Source of the DNA: Dietzia aurantiaca
GTDB lineage: Bacteria; Actinomycetota; Actinomycetes; Mycobacteriales; Mycobacteriaceae
Reading direction: 5' to 3'
Assembly (NCBI RefSeq): GCF_021033825.1
Contig: NZ_JAIFXZ010000010.1
Coordinates: 62,001 to 126,000 of the forward strand
DNA: 64,000 bases
Shown: positions 53,380-62,172 of the stretch, piece after piece
Layout: the number at the start of each line of letters is the position of its first letter
How positions within the stretch are numbered: the first letter of the stretch is position 1
Translations under genes and position numbers: made by a program
Notes under the pieces: generated by a model
Told to the model about the DNA's origin: nothing
Seen by the model: only the letters and a program-made list of their open reading frames with translations
Database searches by the model: none

Positions 53380-54162
53380 TCAGCTCCTCCTGTCGCCCGG
53401 CGCCCATCCCGCGAGCTCACCGGCCGACACCTCGCCGAGCCACTTCTGCCACAGCGGACCGAAAGACACGCGTCGCACGCCGAGTCCACGCAACGCCTCG
53501 AGGTCCCCGGCACCGTGCCCATTGACGGGGTGCGCGGTCACGTTCAGGGGTACCGTCACCGCCTGCACGAGACGGCTCACCTCGTCGGCAGTCGACAACC
53601 CCACCGGGTAGACCGCGCGGGCGCCGGCGTCCTCCATCATCGTGATACGGGCTTCCGCCTCGCCCACCGGATCGTCGAAGGTGCCGGTGCCGAGCTTCAC
53701 CGCATCCGTCCTGCCGTTGATGACGAAGTCCACGCCGGCCTCGTCGGCAGCCGCACGGGCCGCGGCGATGTAGTCGGCATGCTCCCGCCGGTCACGCACT
53801 CGCTTGCCCTCGCCGTGCACGACGTCCTCGATGTTCGCGCCGGCCGCACCGGCCTCGAGCAGCCGCGTGATGAGTTCGGCCGGGTCCAGGCCATAGCCCG
53901 ACTCGACGTCCACGCTCACGGGAACCCCGGCCGCCGCGGAGATACCGTTGACTACCGACAGATACTCCGCGAAGTCCATGTTCTCGCCATCGGTGCTGCC
54001 GATCGCGTCGGCGACGGGGTGGCTTCCCACGGTCAGTCCGACAGCGCCCGCATCAACCGCGACCTGCGCACTCCAGGTGTCCCACACCGTGGGTAACACC
54101 ACCAGCTCCCCCGAGCCGTGCCATTCCGCCAGCGCCTTCGCGCGCGCCGCTACATCCGTCAT
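53380..54162 (-). CDS. Isocitrate lyase/PEP mutase superfamily protein
   Basis: 260 residues, (beta/alpha)8 barrel. LVVLPTVWDTWSAQVAVDAG, VGSHPVADAIGSTDGENMDF (active-site loop), VDVESGYGLDPAELITRL and GAAGANIEDVVHGEGKRVRD (metal-binding) match the 2-methylisocitrate lyase/PEP-mutase group. VDFVINGRTDAV follows. The KKCGH motif of isocitrate lyases is absent, so the reaction may be a C-C or P-C lyase or a simple hydrolase; it is unknown. AGGAGG upstream of the ATG at 54162 supports the start. Confidence 0.87.
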   Translation of the reverse strand: MTDVAARAKALAEWHGSGELVVLPTVWDTWSAQVAVDAGAVGLTVGSHPVADAIGSTDGENMDFAEYLSVVNGISAAAGVPVSVDVESGYGLDPAELITRLLEAGAAGANIEDVVHGEGKRVRDRREHADYIAAARAAADEAGVDFVINGRTDAVKLGTGTFDDPVGEAEARITMMEDAGARAVYPVGLSTADEVSRLVQAVTVPLNVTAHPVNGHGAGDLEALRGLGVRRVSFGPLWQKWLGEVSAGELAGWAPGDRRS

Positions 54163-54250
54163 CGCAATCCTCCTCGCGGTGTCCGCGTCTGCACTCTGGG
54201 GCAGACCATACGGGACCGACCCGCTGAACAACGGCGAAAAAAGTCTCGAT

Positions 54251-54517
54251 TCAGGACGCCTCGATCTCGCCCATCACGTCATAGCGCAACCAGTCACTGC
54301 CGTCGGAGAGCGGCTCTGCGGACCGGAACGCGAACTCGACGGGGGTGGGCTCCGCGTCGCCTGAGGACCGGAACAGCGGGGACGTCTGCCCCTCCGGCAC
54401 ATGGTCGAACGACTGCAGCAGGTCGGGCTCGCGGGGACCCCCGAGGATCACCTCACTCGTGCCCCGGCCACTCAACCAGCCCCGGTGGCCGGCGCAGATG
54501 ATCCGGGGGCGGGACAC
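54251..54517 (-). CDS. Small hypothetical protein
   Basis: 88 residues if it starts at the GTG at 54517, which has AGGAGT five bases upstream (spacing fits). The sequence (ICAGHRGWLSGRGTSEVILGGP, GQTSPLFRSSGDAEPTPVEF) shows no family I recognise. It is acidic towards the C-terminus and soluble. A longer frame continues to 54787 but its extension is arginine/proline-rich and lacks support. The call rests on the ribosome site and frame only. Confidence 0.45.
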   Translation of the reverse strand: MSRPRIICAGHRGWLSGRGTSEVILGGPREPDLLQSFDHVPEGQTSPLFRSSGDAEPTPVEFAFRSAEPLSDGSDWLRYDVMGEIEAS

Positions 54518-54713
54518 GTCAGACTCCTCGTCGTCGTCATCGGACGGCGGCGACCCCACCTCAGGCGGAACCGGCAGGCGAGTCCGGGGGCGACGACGCG
54601 CGAGCGCAGCTCGTGGTTCCCGTGGATCGCGGCTTCCACAGGCGAGATCGCGCAATCCACTGATCGGCTTACAGGGGTGTTCCCGCCGGGTGATCGGATG
54701 AAGACTCGATCGC

Positions 54714-55154
54714 ATGAGATTCGAAGAGCTTCCCGAGAACTGGAACACGATGCCCCTGGACGACGGGCCGCTCGCCGCCGGTGTCATCGACCTGGTGGTG
54801 GGTTACCGAGATCGGCTACGCAACTCCCTGCTCATCCTCCCGTGCGACGAGTACGACGTCGGCCTGCCCGCGCCCCTGCTGGCCGCGGACGCGGACTGGT
54901 CCGAACCCGCCTGCGACCGCCAGGAGTCCATGAGGATCCTCCCGGAGATCCCGGCCCCGGGCTTCGTCATCGCGCTCTCGGCGCGGCACCGACTGCCCGA
55001 CCCGCTCATACGGGGTTGGTTGAGATCGGTCGAGGACACCCTCGACGCCTCCGGGCAGTCGCTGCTCGCGTTCGGTGTCGCGTCTCTGGGCGGGGTCGAG
55101 ATCGTGGGCGGTCGCGCGGCACACAACGGCAGTCTCGGCGCGAAGGCCGGGTAG
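54714..55154 (+). CDS. Conserved hypothetical protein
   Basis: 146 residues. ENWNTMPLDDGPLAAGVIDLVVGYRDRLRNSLLILPCDEYDVGLP and APGFVIALSARHRLPDPLIRGWLRSVEDTLDASG look like a compact alpha/beta protein of a type I recall as an unannotated actinobacterial family. There is no motif that points to an activity. A GGATGAAG stretch lies upstream of the ATG. It sits just before the ABC exporter pair, in the same direction, and may be co-transcribed (gap 48 bases). Confidence 0.65.
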   Translation: MRFEELPENWNTMPLDDGPLAAGVIDLVVGYRDRLRNSLLILPCDEYDVGLPAPLLAADADWSEPACDRQESMRILPEIPAPGFVIALSARHRLPDPLIRGWLRSVEDTLDASGQSLLAFGVASLGGVEIVGGRAAHNGSLGAKAG

Positions 55155-55202
55155 ACGCTCGCGAAGCAGGCGTCCCGGCGCGCGGCGGTAACATCGTCGG
55201 TC

Positions 55203-56792
55203 ATGCCCGACAACTCTTCCGACACCGGGCGCGCGAGCACCGTCGACTACGCGGCGCTCCCCGGCCCGGGCGGGCACAGGTCGCTCATCCCGCCCGTCGA
55301 CGCGCGCTGGTGGACTCTCAAGGTCGCACTCTCCCAGCGGCCCTGGAGCTTCCTCGCCTCCGGGGCGATGGCCGTGGCGTTCGTCTGCAACGGCATCACC
55401 CCGGTGGTCGTGGGCCGCGCCGTGGACGACGCCGTGGCGACCGCGTCGCTGGCCGGCCTGTGGTTCTGGATCGGCATGCTTGCGTGTGTGTTCGCGGTGG
55501 CGATCGCCGCGAACTGGACCGCACGTTTCATGCTCGTGCGCAGCCAGCAACTGGTGAGCCATGACCTGCGCACGCTGGTGACCGACCGCATCCAGGACCC
55601 GCGCGGGTTCGCCGGACGGGAGCGCACGCCCGGCGGGCTGCTGTCCATCGCCTCCTCGGACACCACCCGGGTCGGCGACATCGTGATGATGACCGTCATG
55701 CCGGCGGCCGAGCTCGCCGCCATCGTCTACGGCGCGGCAGTGATGTTCACCATCAACCCGTGGCTGAGCCTGGCCACGCTCGTCGGCGGACCACTGCTGG
55801 CCGTCGTGGCGCTCCGCGTAGCGCGGCCGCTGCAGACGCGGTCGGTCGCCCGGCAGCAGGCGATCGCCGAGGCCGCCGCCACCGCCACCGACGTGGTGCA
55901 GGGCCTACGCATCCTCAAGGGGCTGGGTGCGATCGTGACCGTCCGGGGGCGCTACGACGCGGTGTCCGACTCCGCATACTCCAAGACCGTTCATGCCAAC
56001 GGCGCCGAAGCCCGACTCAACGGGGCCACCGACGCCGCGGGCGCGCTGTTCGTCTCCAGCCTCGGTCTGGGGGCCGGCATTCTCGCGCTGGGCGAGCACA
56101 TCACCGTCGGCGAACTGATCACCGTGGTGGGCCTGACGCAATTCCTCGTCGTCCCCATGACAATGTTCGGTCGCAACCTCGCCTCGAGGTGGGCCTCGGC
56201 GGAGGCATCGGGCCAGCGGATCCGTGAGGTCCTCGGTGCGGGATTCGAGCGTCCCTCGGAGATCGAGAGCGGACGCGCCGATCACATTATCGGCGCCCTG
56301 CCCACGGGCATCACCGTCGTCCACGGCTCGAACCCCGCCCTGGTGCACGACCTCGAGGCCCTGCCCCGCACCCGCGTGATCGTCGCCCCACACGCCGCGG
56401 ACCTGTTCGACGGAACCGTCTCCGACAACGTCCACCCGGACCGGTCCCGGGCCGTGCAGGCGCTCCACTTCGCCGCCTGCGACGACATTCCCGAGGGCCC
56501 CGACAAACGCGTGGGCGAGAACGGCCGCATGCTGTCCGGTGGTCAGCGCCAGCGGGTCGCCCTGGCGCGCGCCCTGGCCGCCGCCTCCGAGGTGCTGGTG
56601 CTGCAGGACCCGACCACCGCGGTCGACTCGGTGACCGAGCAGACGATCGCCGACCAGGTTGCCCGGCATCGCGCGGAGGCGATCACGCTCGTGTTCAGCG
56701 AAGCGCCGGCCTGGAGCGCCGTAGCGACGACGCACATCACCACGGATGACCTGACCGGGCTCGTCGGCGCCCTGACGGAGGTCGCCCGATGA
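55203..56792 (+). CDS. ABC exporter half with degenerate ATPase domain (no Walker A)
   Basis: 529 residues. A six-helix exporter membrane domain (about 35-330) includes HDLRTLVTDRIQDP and ILKGLGAIVTVRGRYDAVSD. The ATPase domain is shortened to about 175 residues. No GxxGxGK(S/T) is present where Walker A should be (GITVVHGSNPALVHDLEALP), the Q-loop Gln is His (VIVAPHAADLFDGTVSDNV), and the Walker B Glu is missing (EVLVLQDPTTAVD). The signature LSGGQRQRVALARAL (about 444) is perfect. The frame is intact, so this is not a pseudogene. The stop overlaps the start of the second half (4 bases). Confidence 0.88.
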   Translation: MPDNSSDTGRASTVDYAALPGPGGHRSLIPPVDARWWTLKVALSQRPWSFLASGAMAVAFVCNGITPVVVGRAVDDAVATASLAGLWFWIGMLACVFAVAIAANWTARFMLVRSQQLVSHDLRTLVTDRIQDPRGFAGRERTPGGLLSIASSDTTRVGDIVMMTVMPAAELAAIVYGAAVMFTINPWLSLATLVGGPLLAVVALRVARPLQTRSVARQQAIAEAAATATDVVQGLRILKGLGAIVTVRGRYDAVSDSAYSKTVHANGAEARLNGATDAAGALFVSSLGLGAGILALGEHITVGELITVVGLTQFLVVPMTMFGRNLASRWASAEASGQRIREVLGAGFERPSEIESGRADHIIGALPTGITVVHGSNPALVHDLEALPRTRVIVAPHAADLFDGTVSDNVHPDRSRAVQALHFAACDDIPEGPDKRVGENGRMLSGGQRQRVALARALAAASEVLVLQDPTTAVDSVTEQTIADQVARHRAEAITLVFSEAPAWSAVATTHITTDDLTGLVGALTEVAR

Positions 56793-58672
56793 GTATCACG
56801 AACGTTCCGGCTCCCCCGGCCAAGGGCGACACCGCCCTGCGATTCCCGCTGGCGACCGCCGGTCAGGTCCGCCGTGAGATGGGGGCCCAGCTCCGCCGTG
56901 TCAGGCACGCTCGTCCGGCGCTGCTGGCCGCGCTGATCCTCCTCAGCCTCGGAGCCTGGGCCACCGTCACGGTGCCCCGGGTGATGGGCCAGATCGTGGA
57001 CCTGGTCACCGGCGCGTCATCCCGACCGTTCTGGCAACTCGGGGCCGTCCTCTTCGGCGCGGCGGTCGCCGGTGCGGTACTCAGCGCCTGCGGCTTCTAC
57101 CTGGTCTCGCGGGTCGCCGAACGGGTGATCGCCAACCTGCGTCAGGACATGGTCGGCACCGCACTCGGCCTCCCCACCCACCGCGTCGAGGACGCCGGCT
57201 CCGGCGACCTCGTCAGCCGTTCCACGGACGACGTCTCCGAGCTGTCGTCCGCGGTGACCGAGACCATCCCGATCCTCACCAGCTCGGTGTTCACGTTGGC
57301 GGCAACGGTGATCGCGCTGTTCACGCTGGACTGGCAGTTCATCCTCATCCCGGTGGTGGTCGCGCCCGTCTACGTCCTGGCCGCCCGCTTGTACCTCCGG
57401 AAGGCACCGGGACGCTACGCCGAGGAACGGGCGGCGATGGCCGACCGCGCCCACCGCGTCCTCGAGGCCATCCGGGGCCGGGCCACCGTGCGCGCGTTCT
57501 CGATGGAGGAGCGCATGCATGACGAGATCGCGAACGCCTCCTGGAGCGTGGTCACCAAGGGCATCCGGGCGCGCACCACGATGCTCATCCTCAACGTGTG
57601 GATGCTCGTCGCCGAGTTCCTCATGCTCTCGATCGCGCTTCTCCTGGGATACCACCTCGTCGGGGCCGGGGCGCTCACCGTCGGCGCGCTCACCGGAGCG
57701 GTGCTCATGATCATCCGCCTGCGCGGGCCGTTGAATATGGTCATGCGGGTGCTCGATGTGGTCCAGTCCGGGTACGCCTCGCTGTCCCGCATCGTCGGCG
57801 TCGTGGCCGACCCGCCGGTCCCGCTCCCCGATGTCGGGGTCGGCGCCCCGATCGGCAGGGTGGAACTCCGCGGTGTCAGCTTCAGCTACGGCGGGCAGTG
57901 GGCGGTCCGGGACATCGACTTCGCCGTCGAACCCGGAACGACCGTGGCGATCGTCGGCGCCTCCGGGGCGGGCAAGACGACCGTCGCCGCGCTTCTCGCC
58001 GGGCTGCTCGTCCCCGACGAGGGCCAGGTCCTGGTCGACGGCTATCCGGTCTCGACACTGTCCGACCGCGAGCGGATCGCGCGCCTGGCCACCGTCAGCC
58101 AGGAGGTCCACGTGTTCTCCGGAACCCTCCGCCAGGACCTCACCCTGGCCAGGACCGAGGCGGGCGACGACGAGCTGCTCACCGCCCTGGACCGCGTCCA
58201 CGCCAGGGGGTGGTACGACCGGTTGTCCGATGGTCTCGACACCGTCGTCGGCGCCCGCGGGATCCAGCTCGACCCGGTGGCCGCCCAGCAGGTCGCCCTG
58301 GCCCGGGTTCTCCTTCTCGACCCGGCGATCGTCGTGATGGACGAGGCCACCGCGGAGGCCGGTTCGGCCGGCGCCGGGGCCCTCGAGGACGCCGCGGACG
58401 AGGTGACCCGTGACAGGTCTGCGGTGGTGGTCGCCCACCGCCTCGACCAGGCCTCGCGGGCCGACCGGATCCTCGTCATGGATTCCGGACGTATCGTCGA
58501 GGCCGGCACGCACGACCAACTCCTCGCCCGGGACGGCATCTATCACCGTCTGTGGGGCGCGTGGTCTGCCGGCCGCCGCGCTGCGCACTCCCGGGACGCG
58601 CCCCCGCCGTCCACCACGACGGCACCGTCGACGACGCGCACCGACGCCGGACGACGAATCGATCCAGGCTAA
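56789..58672 (+). CDS. ABC exporter half with catalytic Walker A/B but degenerate signature
   Basis: 627 residues. Membrane domain about 40-340, with GLPTHRVEDAGSGDLVSRSTDDVSEL and IRGRATVRAFSMEERMHDEI. The ATPase domain has VELRGVSFSYGG, Walker A GASGAGKT (about 390-397), Q-loop TVSQEVHVFSGTL, Walker B IVVMDEATA with catalytic Glu, and switch His VVVAHRLDQ. The signature, normally LSGGQ, is LDPVAAQQVALARVL (about 494). It pairs with the upstream half, so only one complete ATP site forms. The substrate is unknown: multidrug, lipid or peptide. A Pro/Thr-rich C-tail follows. Confidence 0.9.
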   Translation: MSITNVPAPPAKGDTALRFPLATAGQVRREMGAQLRRVRHARPALLAALILLSLGAWATVTVPRVMGQIVDLVTGASSRPFWQLGAVLFGAAVAGAVLSACGFYLVSRVAERVIANLRQDMVGTALGLPTHRVEDAGSGDLVSRSTDDVSELSSAVTETIPILTSSVFTLAATVIALFTLDWQFILIPVVVAPVYVLAARLYLRKAPGRYAEERAAMADRAHRVLEAIRGRATVRAFSMEERMHDEIANASWSVVTKGIRARTTMLILNVWMLVAEFLMLSIALLLGYHLVGAGALTVGALTGAVLMIIRLRGPLNMVMRVLDVVQSGYASLSRIVGVVADPPVPLPDVGVGAPIGRVELRGVSFSYGGQWAVRDIDFAVEPGTTVAIVGASGAGKTTVAALLAGLLVPDEGQVLVDGYPVSTLSDRERIARLATVSQEVHVFSGTLRQDLTLARTEAGDDELLTALDRVHARGWYDRLSDGLDTVVGARGIQLDPVAAQQVALARVLLLDPAIVVMDEATAEAGSAGAGALEDAADEVTRDRSAVVVAHRLDQASRADRILVMDSGRIVEAGTHDQLLARDGIYHRLWGAWSAGRRAAHSRDAPPPSTTTAPSTTRTDAGRRIDPG

Positions 58673-58946
58673 TCAGCAGCCGCCCACATCGCGGCCGTTC
58701 GCATGCACAGGGGCGGGAAATCAGACACATACGGGGTGGCCGCTCGACGTTTCGACGCACGCGGGCGTGGAGTAGACCACACTGGACGGGGTACCGAGAC
58801 GACCGCGACCAACAGCGAAGTCGACCGAGTCCTCCGGGTCGCCGGGTGGCGTCTGCCACAACGTCGCGATACGGGGGATGATGGTGCCGCGAGATGACGA
58901 CGTTCCACAAGAACAAGATCAGCACAAAACGAAAGAGTCGATACCT

Positions 58947-61181
58947 ATGACCGATGGCAGACAGACGATCATCTACACCCTCACGGATGAGGCCCCCCGG
59001 CTGGCGACCGAGGCGTTCCTGCCCGTCGTCAGCACCTTCGCCGATGCCGCCGGAATCGATGTCACCACCAGCGACATCTCGGTGGCCGCGCGCATCCTCG
59101 GTGCGTTCCCCGAGCGCCTCACCGACGAGCAGAAGGTGCAGGACAACCTGGCCGAGCTCGGTCGTCTGACCCAGGACCCGGGCACCAACATCATCAAGCT
59201 GCCCAACATCAGTGCCTCCGTCCCGCAGCTCACCAACGCGATCGCGGAGCTGCAGTCGCAGGGTTACGACATTCCCGACTTCCCGTGGGATCCGCAGACC
59301 GACGAGGAGAAGGAGACCGCCGAGCGGTACGCCGGCATCCTCGGTAGCGCGGTCAACCCGGTTCTTCGTCAGGGCAACTCCGACCGTCGCGCGCCGAAGG
59401 CCGTCAAGGAGTACGCCAAGGCCAACCCGCACTCCATGGGCAAGTGGTCGATGGCGTCGCAGACCCACGTCGCGCACATGACGCACGGCGACTTCTACGC
59501 CGGCGAGAAGTCGATCATCCTCGACCGCGACTGCGACGCCCGCATGGAGGTCGTGACGCCGGACGGCGAGACCCACGTCCTCAAGACCGTGCCGCTGGAA
59601 AAGGGCGAGGTCGTGGACTCCATGTTCATGAGCAAGAAGGCGCTGCTGGAGTTCTACGAGGAGCAGCTCAACGACGCCAGGGAGACCGGCGTCATGTTCT
59701 CGCTGCACGTCAAGGCGACCATGATGAAGGTCAGCCATCCGATCGTGTTCGGCCACGCCGTCCGCGTGTTCTACAAGGACGCGTTCGCCAAGTACGGCGA
59801 GCTGTTCGACGAGCTCGGCATCAACGTCAACAACGGCATGGGCGACCTCTACGCCAAGATCGACACCCTTCCGTCGGCGAAGAAGGAGGAGATCATCGAG
59901 GAGCTGCATCGCTGCCACGAGCAGCGGCCGGAGCTCGCCATGGTCGACTCGGCCCGCGGCATCTCCAACTTCCACTCCCCCTCGGACGTCATCGTGGACG
60001 CCTCCATGCCCGCGATGATCCGCATCGGCGGCAAGATGTACGGCGCCGACGGCCGCAAGAAGGACACCAAGGCGGTCATCCCGGAGTCCACCTTCGCGCG
60101 GATCTACCAGGAGATCATCAACTTCTGTAAGACCAACGGCGCGTTCGACCCCACCACCATGGGTAGCGTGCCGAATGTCGGTCTCATGGCCCAGAAGGCC
60201 GAGGAGTACGGCAGCCACGACAAGACCTTCGAGGTGGAGACCGGCGGCGTGGCCAACATCGTCGACGCGGCCACCGGAGAGGTCCTGCTCTCGCAGGACG
60301 TCGAGGCCGGCGACATCTGGCGCATGTGCACGGTCAAGGACGCGCCGATCCGCGACTGGGTCAAGCTCGCCGTGGACCGCGCCCGCGCCTCCGACACGCC
60401 CGCCGTCTTCTGGCTCGACCCGTACCGGCCGCACGAGAACAACCTGATCACGCTGGTCAACAAGTACCTCCAGGATCACGACACCGAGGGCCTGGACATC
60501 CAGATCATGTCCCAGGTGCGTGCCATGCGGTACACCCTCGAGCGCGCCATGCGTGGACTGGACACCATCTCGGTGACCGGCAACATCCTGCGCGACTACC
60601 TCACGGATCTGTTCCCGATCCTCGAGTTGGGCACCAGCGCCAAGATGCTGTCCATCGTGCCGCTCATGGCCGGTGGCGGCCTGTACGAGACGGGTGCCGG
60701 CGGTTCGGCCCCGAAGCACGTGCAGCAGCTGGTGGAGGAGAACCACCTGCGCTGGGACTCGCTCGGAGAGTTCCTCGCGCTCGGTGCGAGCCTCGACGAC
60801 CTGGGCCGCAAGACCGACAACCCCAAGGCCACCATCCTTGCCAAGGCCCTCGACACCGCGACCGGCAAGCTGCTGGAGAACCGCAAGTCGCCCTCACGCG
60901 TGACCGGTGAGCTGGACAATCGCGGCAGTCAGTTCTGGCTCGCGTTGTACTGGGCGCAGGAGCTGGCGGCACAGACCGAGGACGCCGAGCTCGCAGCCCG
61001 GTTCGCCCCGCTCGCCGAGAAGCTCACCGCCGACAAGGACACGATCCTCGAGGAGCTGACGGTCGTCCAGGGCAACGCGGTCGACCTCGGCGGCTACTAC
61101 CAGCCCGACACCGAGAAGCTGAAGTCTGCGATGCGTCCGAGCAAGACGCTCAACGACCACCTCGACAGCGCCTTCGCCTGA
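58947..61181 (+). CDS. icd: NADP-isocitrate dehydrogenase, monomeric type
   Basis: 744 residues, the usual size of the large monomeric IDH. It oxidises isocitrate to 2-oxoglutarate with [61 protein letters not shown] and [15 protein letters not shown] belong to the substrate and cofactor sites of this class; NPHSMGKWS is distinctive. [14 protein letters not shown] lies further down. The ATG at 58947 follows 274 untranslated bases holding the promoter. It is the TCA enzyme typical of Corynebacteriales and ends in a strong terminator. Confidence 0.96.
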   Translation: MTDGRQTIIYTLTDEAPRLATEAFLPVVSTFADAAGIDVTTSDISVAARILGAFPERLTDEQKVQDNLAELGRLTQDPGTNIIKLPNISASVPQLTNAIAELQSQGYDIPDFPWDPQTDEEKETAERYAGILGSAVNPVLRQGNSDRRAPKAVKEYAKANPHSMGKWSMASQTHVAHMTHGDFYAGEKSIILDRDCDARMEVVTPDGETHVLKTVPLEKGEVVDSMFMSKKALLEFYEEQLNDARETGVMFSLHVKATMMKVSHPIVFGHAVRVFYKDAFAKYGELFDELGINVNNGMGDLYAKIDTLPSAKKEEIIEELHRCHEQRPELAMVDSARGISNFHSPSDVIVDASMPAMIRIGGKMYGADGRKKDTKAVIPESTFARIYQEIINFCKTNGAFDPTTMGSVPNVGLMAQKAEEYGSHDKTFEVETGGVANIVDAATGEVLLSQDVEAGDIWRMCTVKDAPIRDWVKLAVDRARASDTPAVFWLDPYRPHENNLITLVNKYLQDHDTEGLDIQIMSQVRAMRYTLERAMRGLDTISVTGNILRDYLTDLFPILELGTSAKMLSIVPLMAGGGLYETGAGGSAPKHVQQLVEENHLRWDSLGEFLALGASLDDLGRKTDNPKATILAKALDTATGKLLENRKSPSRVTGELDNRGSQFWLALYWAQELAAQTEDAELAARFAPLAEKLTADKDTILEELTVVQGNAVDLGGYYQPDTEKLKSAMRPSKTLNDHLDSAFA

Positions 61182-61205
61182 TCTCCCGCTGAACCCGCAC
61201 CACCT

Positions 61206-61245
61206 CACCGCGCCCCCGCCGGAGTGATCCGACGGGGGCGCGGTG
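61206..61245 (+). terminator. Rho-independent-like terminator after icd
   Basis: CACCGCGCCCCCG (61206-61218) pairs perfectly with CGGGGGCGCGGTG (61233-61245). It lies 25 bases after the icd stop and before the convergent CMD gene; only a GTTG follows, no T-run. Confidence 0.8.
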
Positions 61246-61290
61246 TTGCGGGATAGGGATTACGACGACAACGACGACGACACTGATTTG

Positions 61291-61662
61291 TCAATCGCCG
61301 AACGCTGAGCTCAGGCACCGCATCGCAGCCAGGGTCTTGGGCACGCCGATGTACGGCATGAGGTGCACGAAACACTCGGCGACCTCTTCCTTACTCATCC
61401 CGGCCACCTCGACCGCGGTCCGGATGTGTCCGGTCAGCTGGGGCTCGGTGCCGCCCATCGCCGCCAGGGCCGCCATGTTGAGCATCTGACGATCGCGCAA
61501 CTCGATCCCCGGCCGCTGGTAGGTGCCGCCGAACACCGCGCCCACCACCCAATCGGAGGCGCCCGGGGCGAACTCGTCCAACTGTTGCTTCCAGGCGGCG
61601 GCGCCCTCGGGCGACTGCGTCTCCTCGACGAACTGGTTGCCCTTGTCCATACTCAAATCCAC
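61291..61662 (-). CDS. Carboxymuconolactone decarboxylase family protein
   Basis: 123 residues, the AhpD/CMD helical fold. RDRQMLNMAALAAMGGTEPQLTGHIRTAVEVAGMSKEEVAECFVHL is the conserved core with the LxxHI segment; the CxxC pair of true AhpD is absent, so a peroxidase role is not supported. It is close to gamma-CMD and DUF-type decarboxylase-like proteins. AGGAGG before the GTG at 61662 supports this start over an internal ATG at 61650. Confidence 0.87.
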   Translation of the reverse strand: MDLSMDKGNQFVEETQSPEGAAAWKQQLDEFAPGASDWVVGAVFGGTYQRPGIELRDRQMLNMAALAAMGGTEPQLTGHIRTAVEVAGMSKEEVAECFVHLMPYIGVPKTLAAMRCLSSAFGD

Positions 61663-61832
61663 GGGTGTCCTCCTCGACGATCAGAAAGTGCCTGGTCAGG
61701 CTAGCAGTCTTCCTACACTGCGGCGGGCGCTGAGCGAGCTGGGCCGAGCTGTCGGAGCGCTGTGCCATAGTTCAGTTCCGCGCACCGGGTCCGGTCTTAC
61801 AACGGACTGCGCCATCAAGCCGAGGAGAGGCC

Positions 61833-61919
61833 ATGCCCCCACCCCAGCCCGATCTCGACTCCGACCTGTGCTGGCGTCAGCTGCTCGCCGCGGTGCAACT
61901 GCTTCATGAGCGTGGGTGA
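61833..61919 (+). CDS. Short leader-like ORF, 28 codons
   Basis: ATG at 61833 with GAGGAGAGG immediately upstream, the best ribosome site in this stretch, gives a 28-residue peptide (MPPPQPDLDSDLCWRQLLAA...). Its end overlaps the start of the next ORF by 14 bases. It may be a translated leader that brings ribosomes to the 88-residue frame, or the true N-terminal coding stretch of a frameshifted gene. Evidence is ribosome site and overlap only. Confidence 0.4.
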   Translation: MPPPQPDLDSDLCWRQLLAAVQLLHERG

Positions 61920-62172
61920 GCTCGAGATTCTGCCCTCCACGACTGTGGACCAGGTTGCGGACGAGATCCTCCGCGAAGTCGGCTCTCTCACGGGGGCCGG
62001 CTACGTCAACGACCGGGAGTACTGCGGTTGGTTCGCCGGGATGCGCCGACAGGCGGAAGCCCTCGGCTCGCCGCCTTCCGCTTTCGATGAGTTCCACAAC
62101 GGGTGGCGGTGCGGAGCATTCGATATCACTCCACCTCCCGGATGGGAGGCAGCACAATGGTCCAACGCGTGA
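61906..62172 (+). CDS. Small hypothetical protein of the lipoprotein cassette
   Basis: 88 residues: VDQVADEILREVGSLTGAGY and NDREYCGWFAGMRRQAEALG form predicted helices, and AFDEFHNGWRCGAFDI ends the core. No known family. There is no ribosome site of its own; translation may be coupled to the 28-codon ORF, which it overlaps by 14 bases. Its last 16 bases overlap the lipoprotein start. This tight packing suggests one transcript. Confidence 0.6.
   Translation: MSVGELEILPSTTVDQVADEILREVGSLTGAGYVNDREYCGWFAGMRRQAEALGSPPSAFDEFHNGWRCGAFDITPPPGWEAAQWSNA

Noticed and set aside
54472-54660. A 62-codon minus-strand frame with a mobile-element-like look
   Set aside because: No motif supports it, it overlaps a better candidate with a ribosome site, and I could not recall a real homolog.
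55203-56792. Calling the first ABC half a pseudogene because its ATPase motifs are missing
   Set aside because: The frame is intact, the LSGGQ is perfect, and the losses complement those of its partner, so selection seems to maintain it.
57017-58588. A 523-codon minus-strand open frame
   Set aside because: Antisense of the second ABC half; its composition is a codon-bias artefact.
61250-61285. GAC/AAC-rich repeat tract
   Set aside because: Only a few imperfect triplets; too short and irregular to be a functional repeat.
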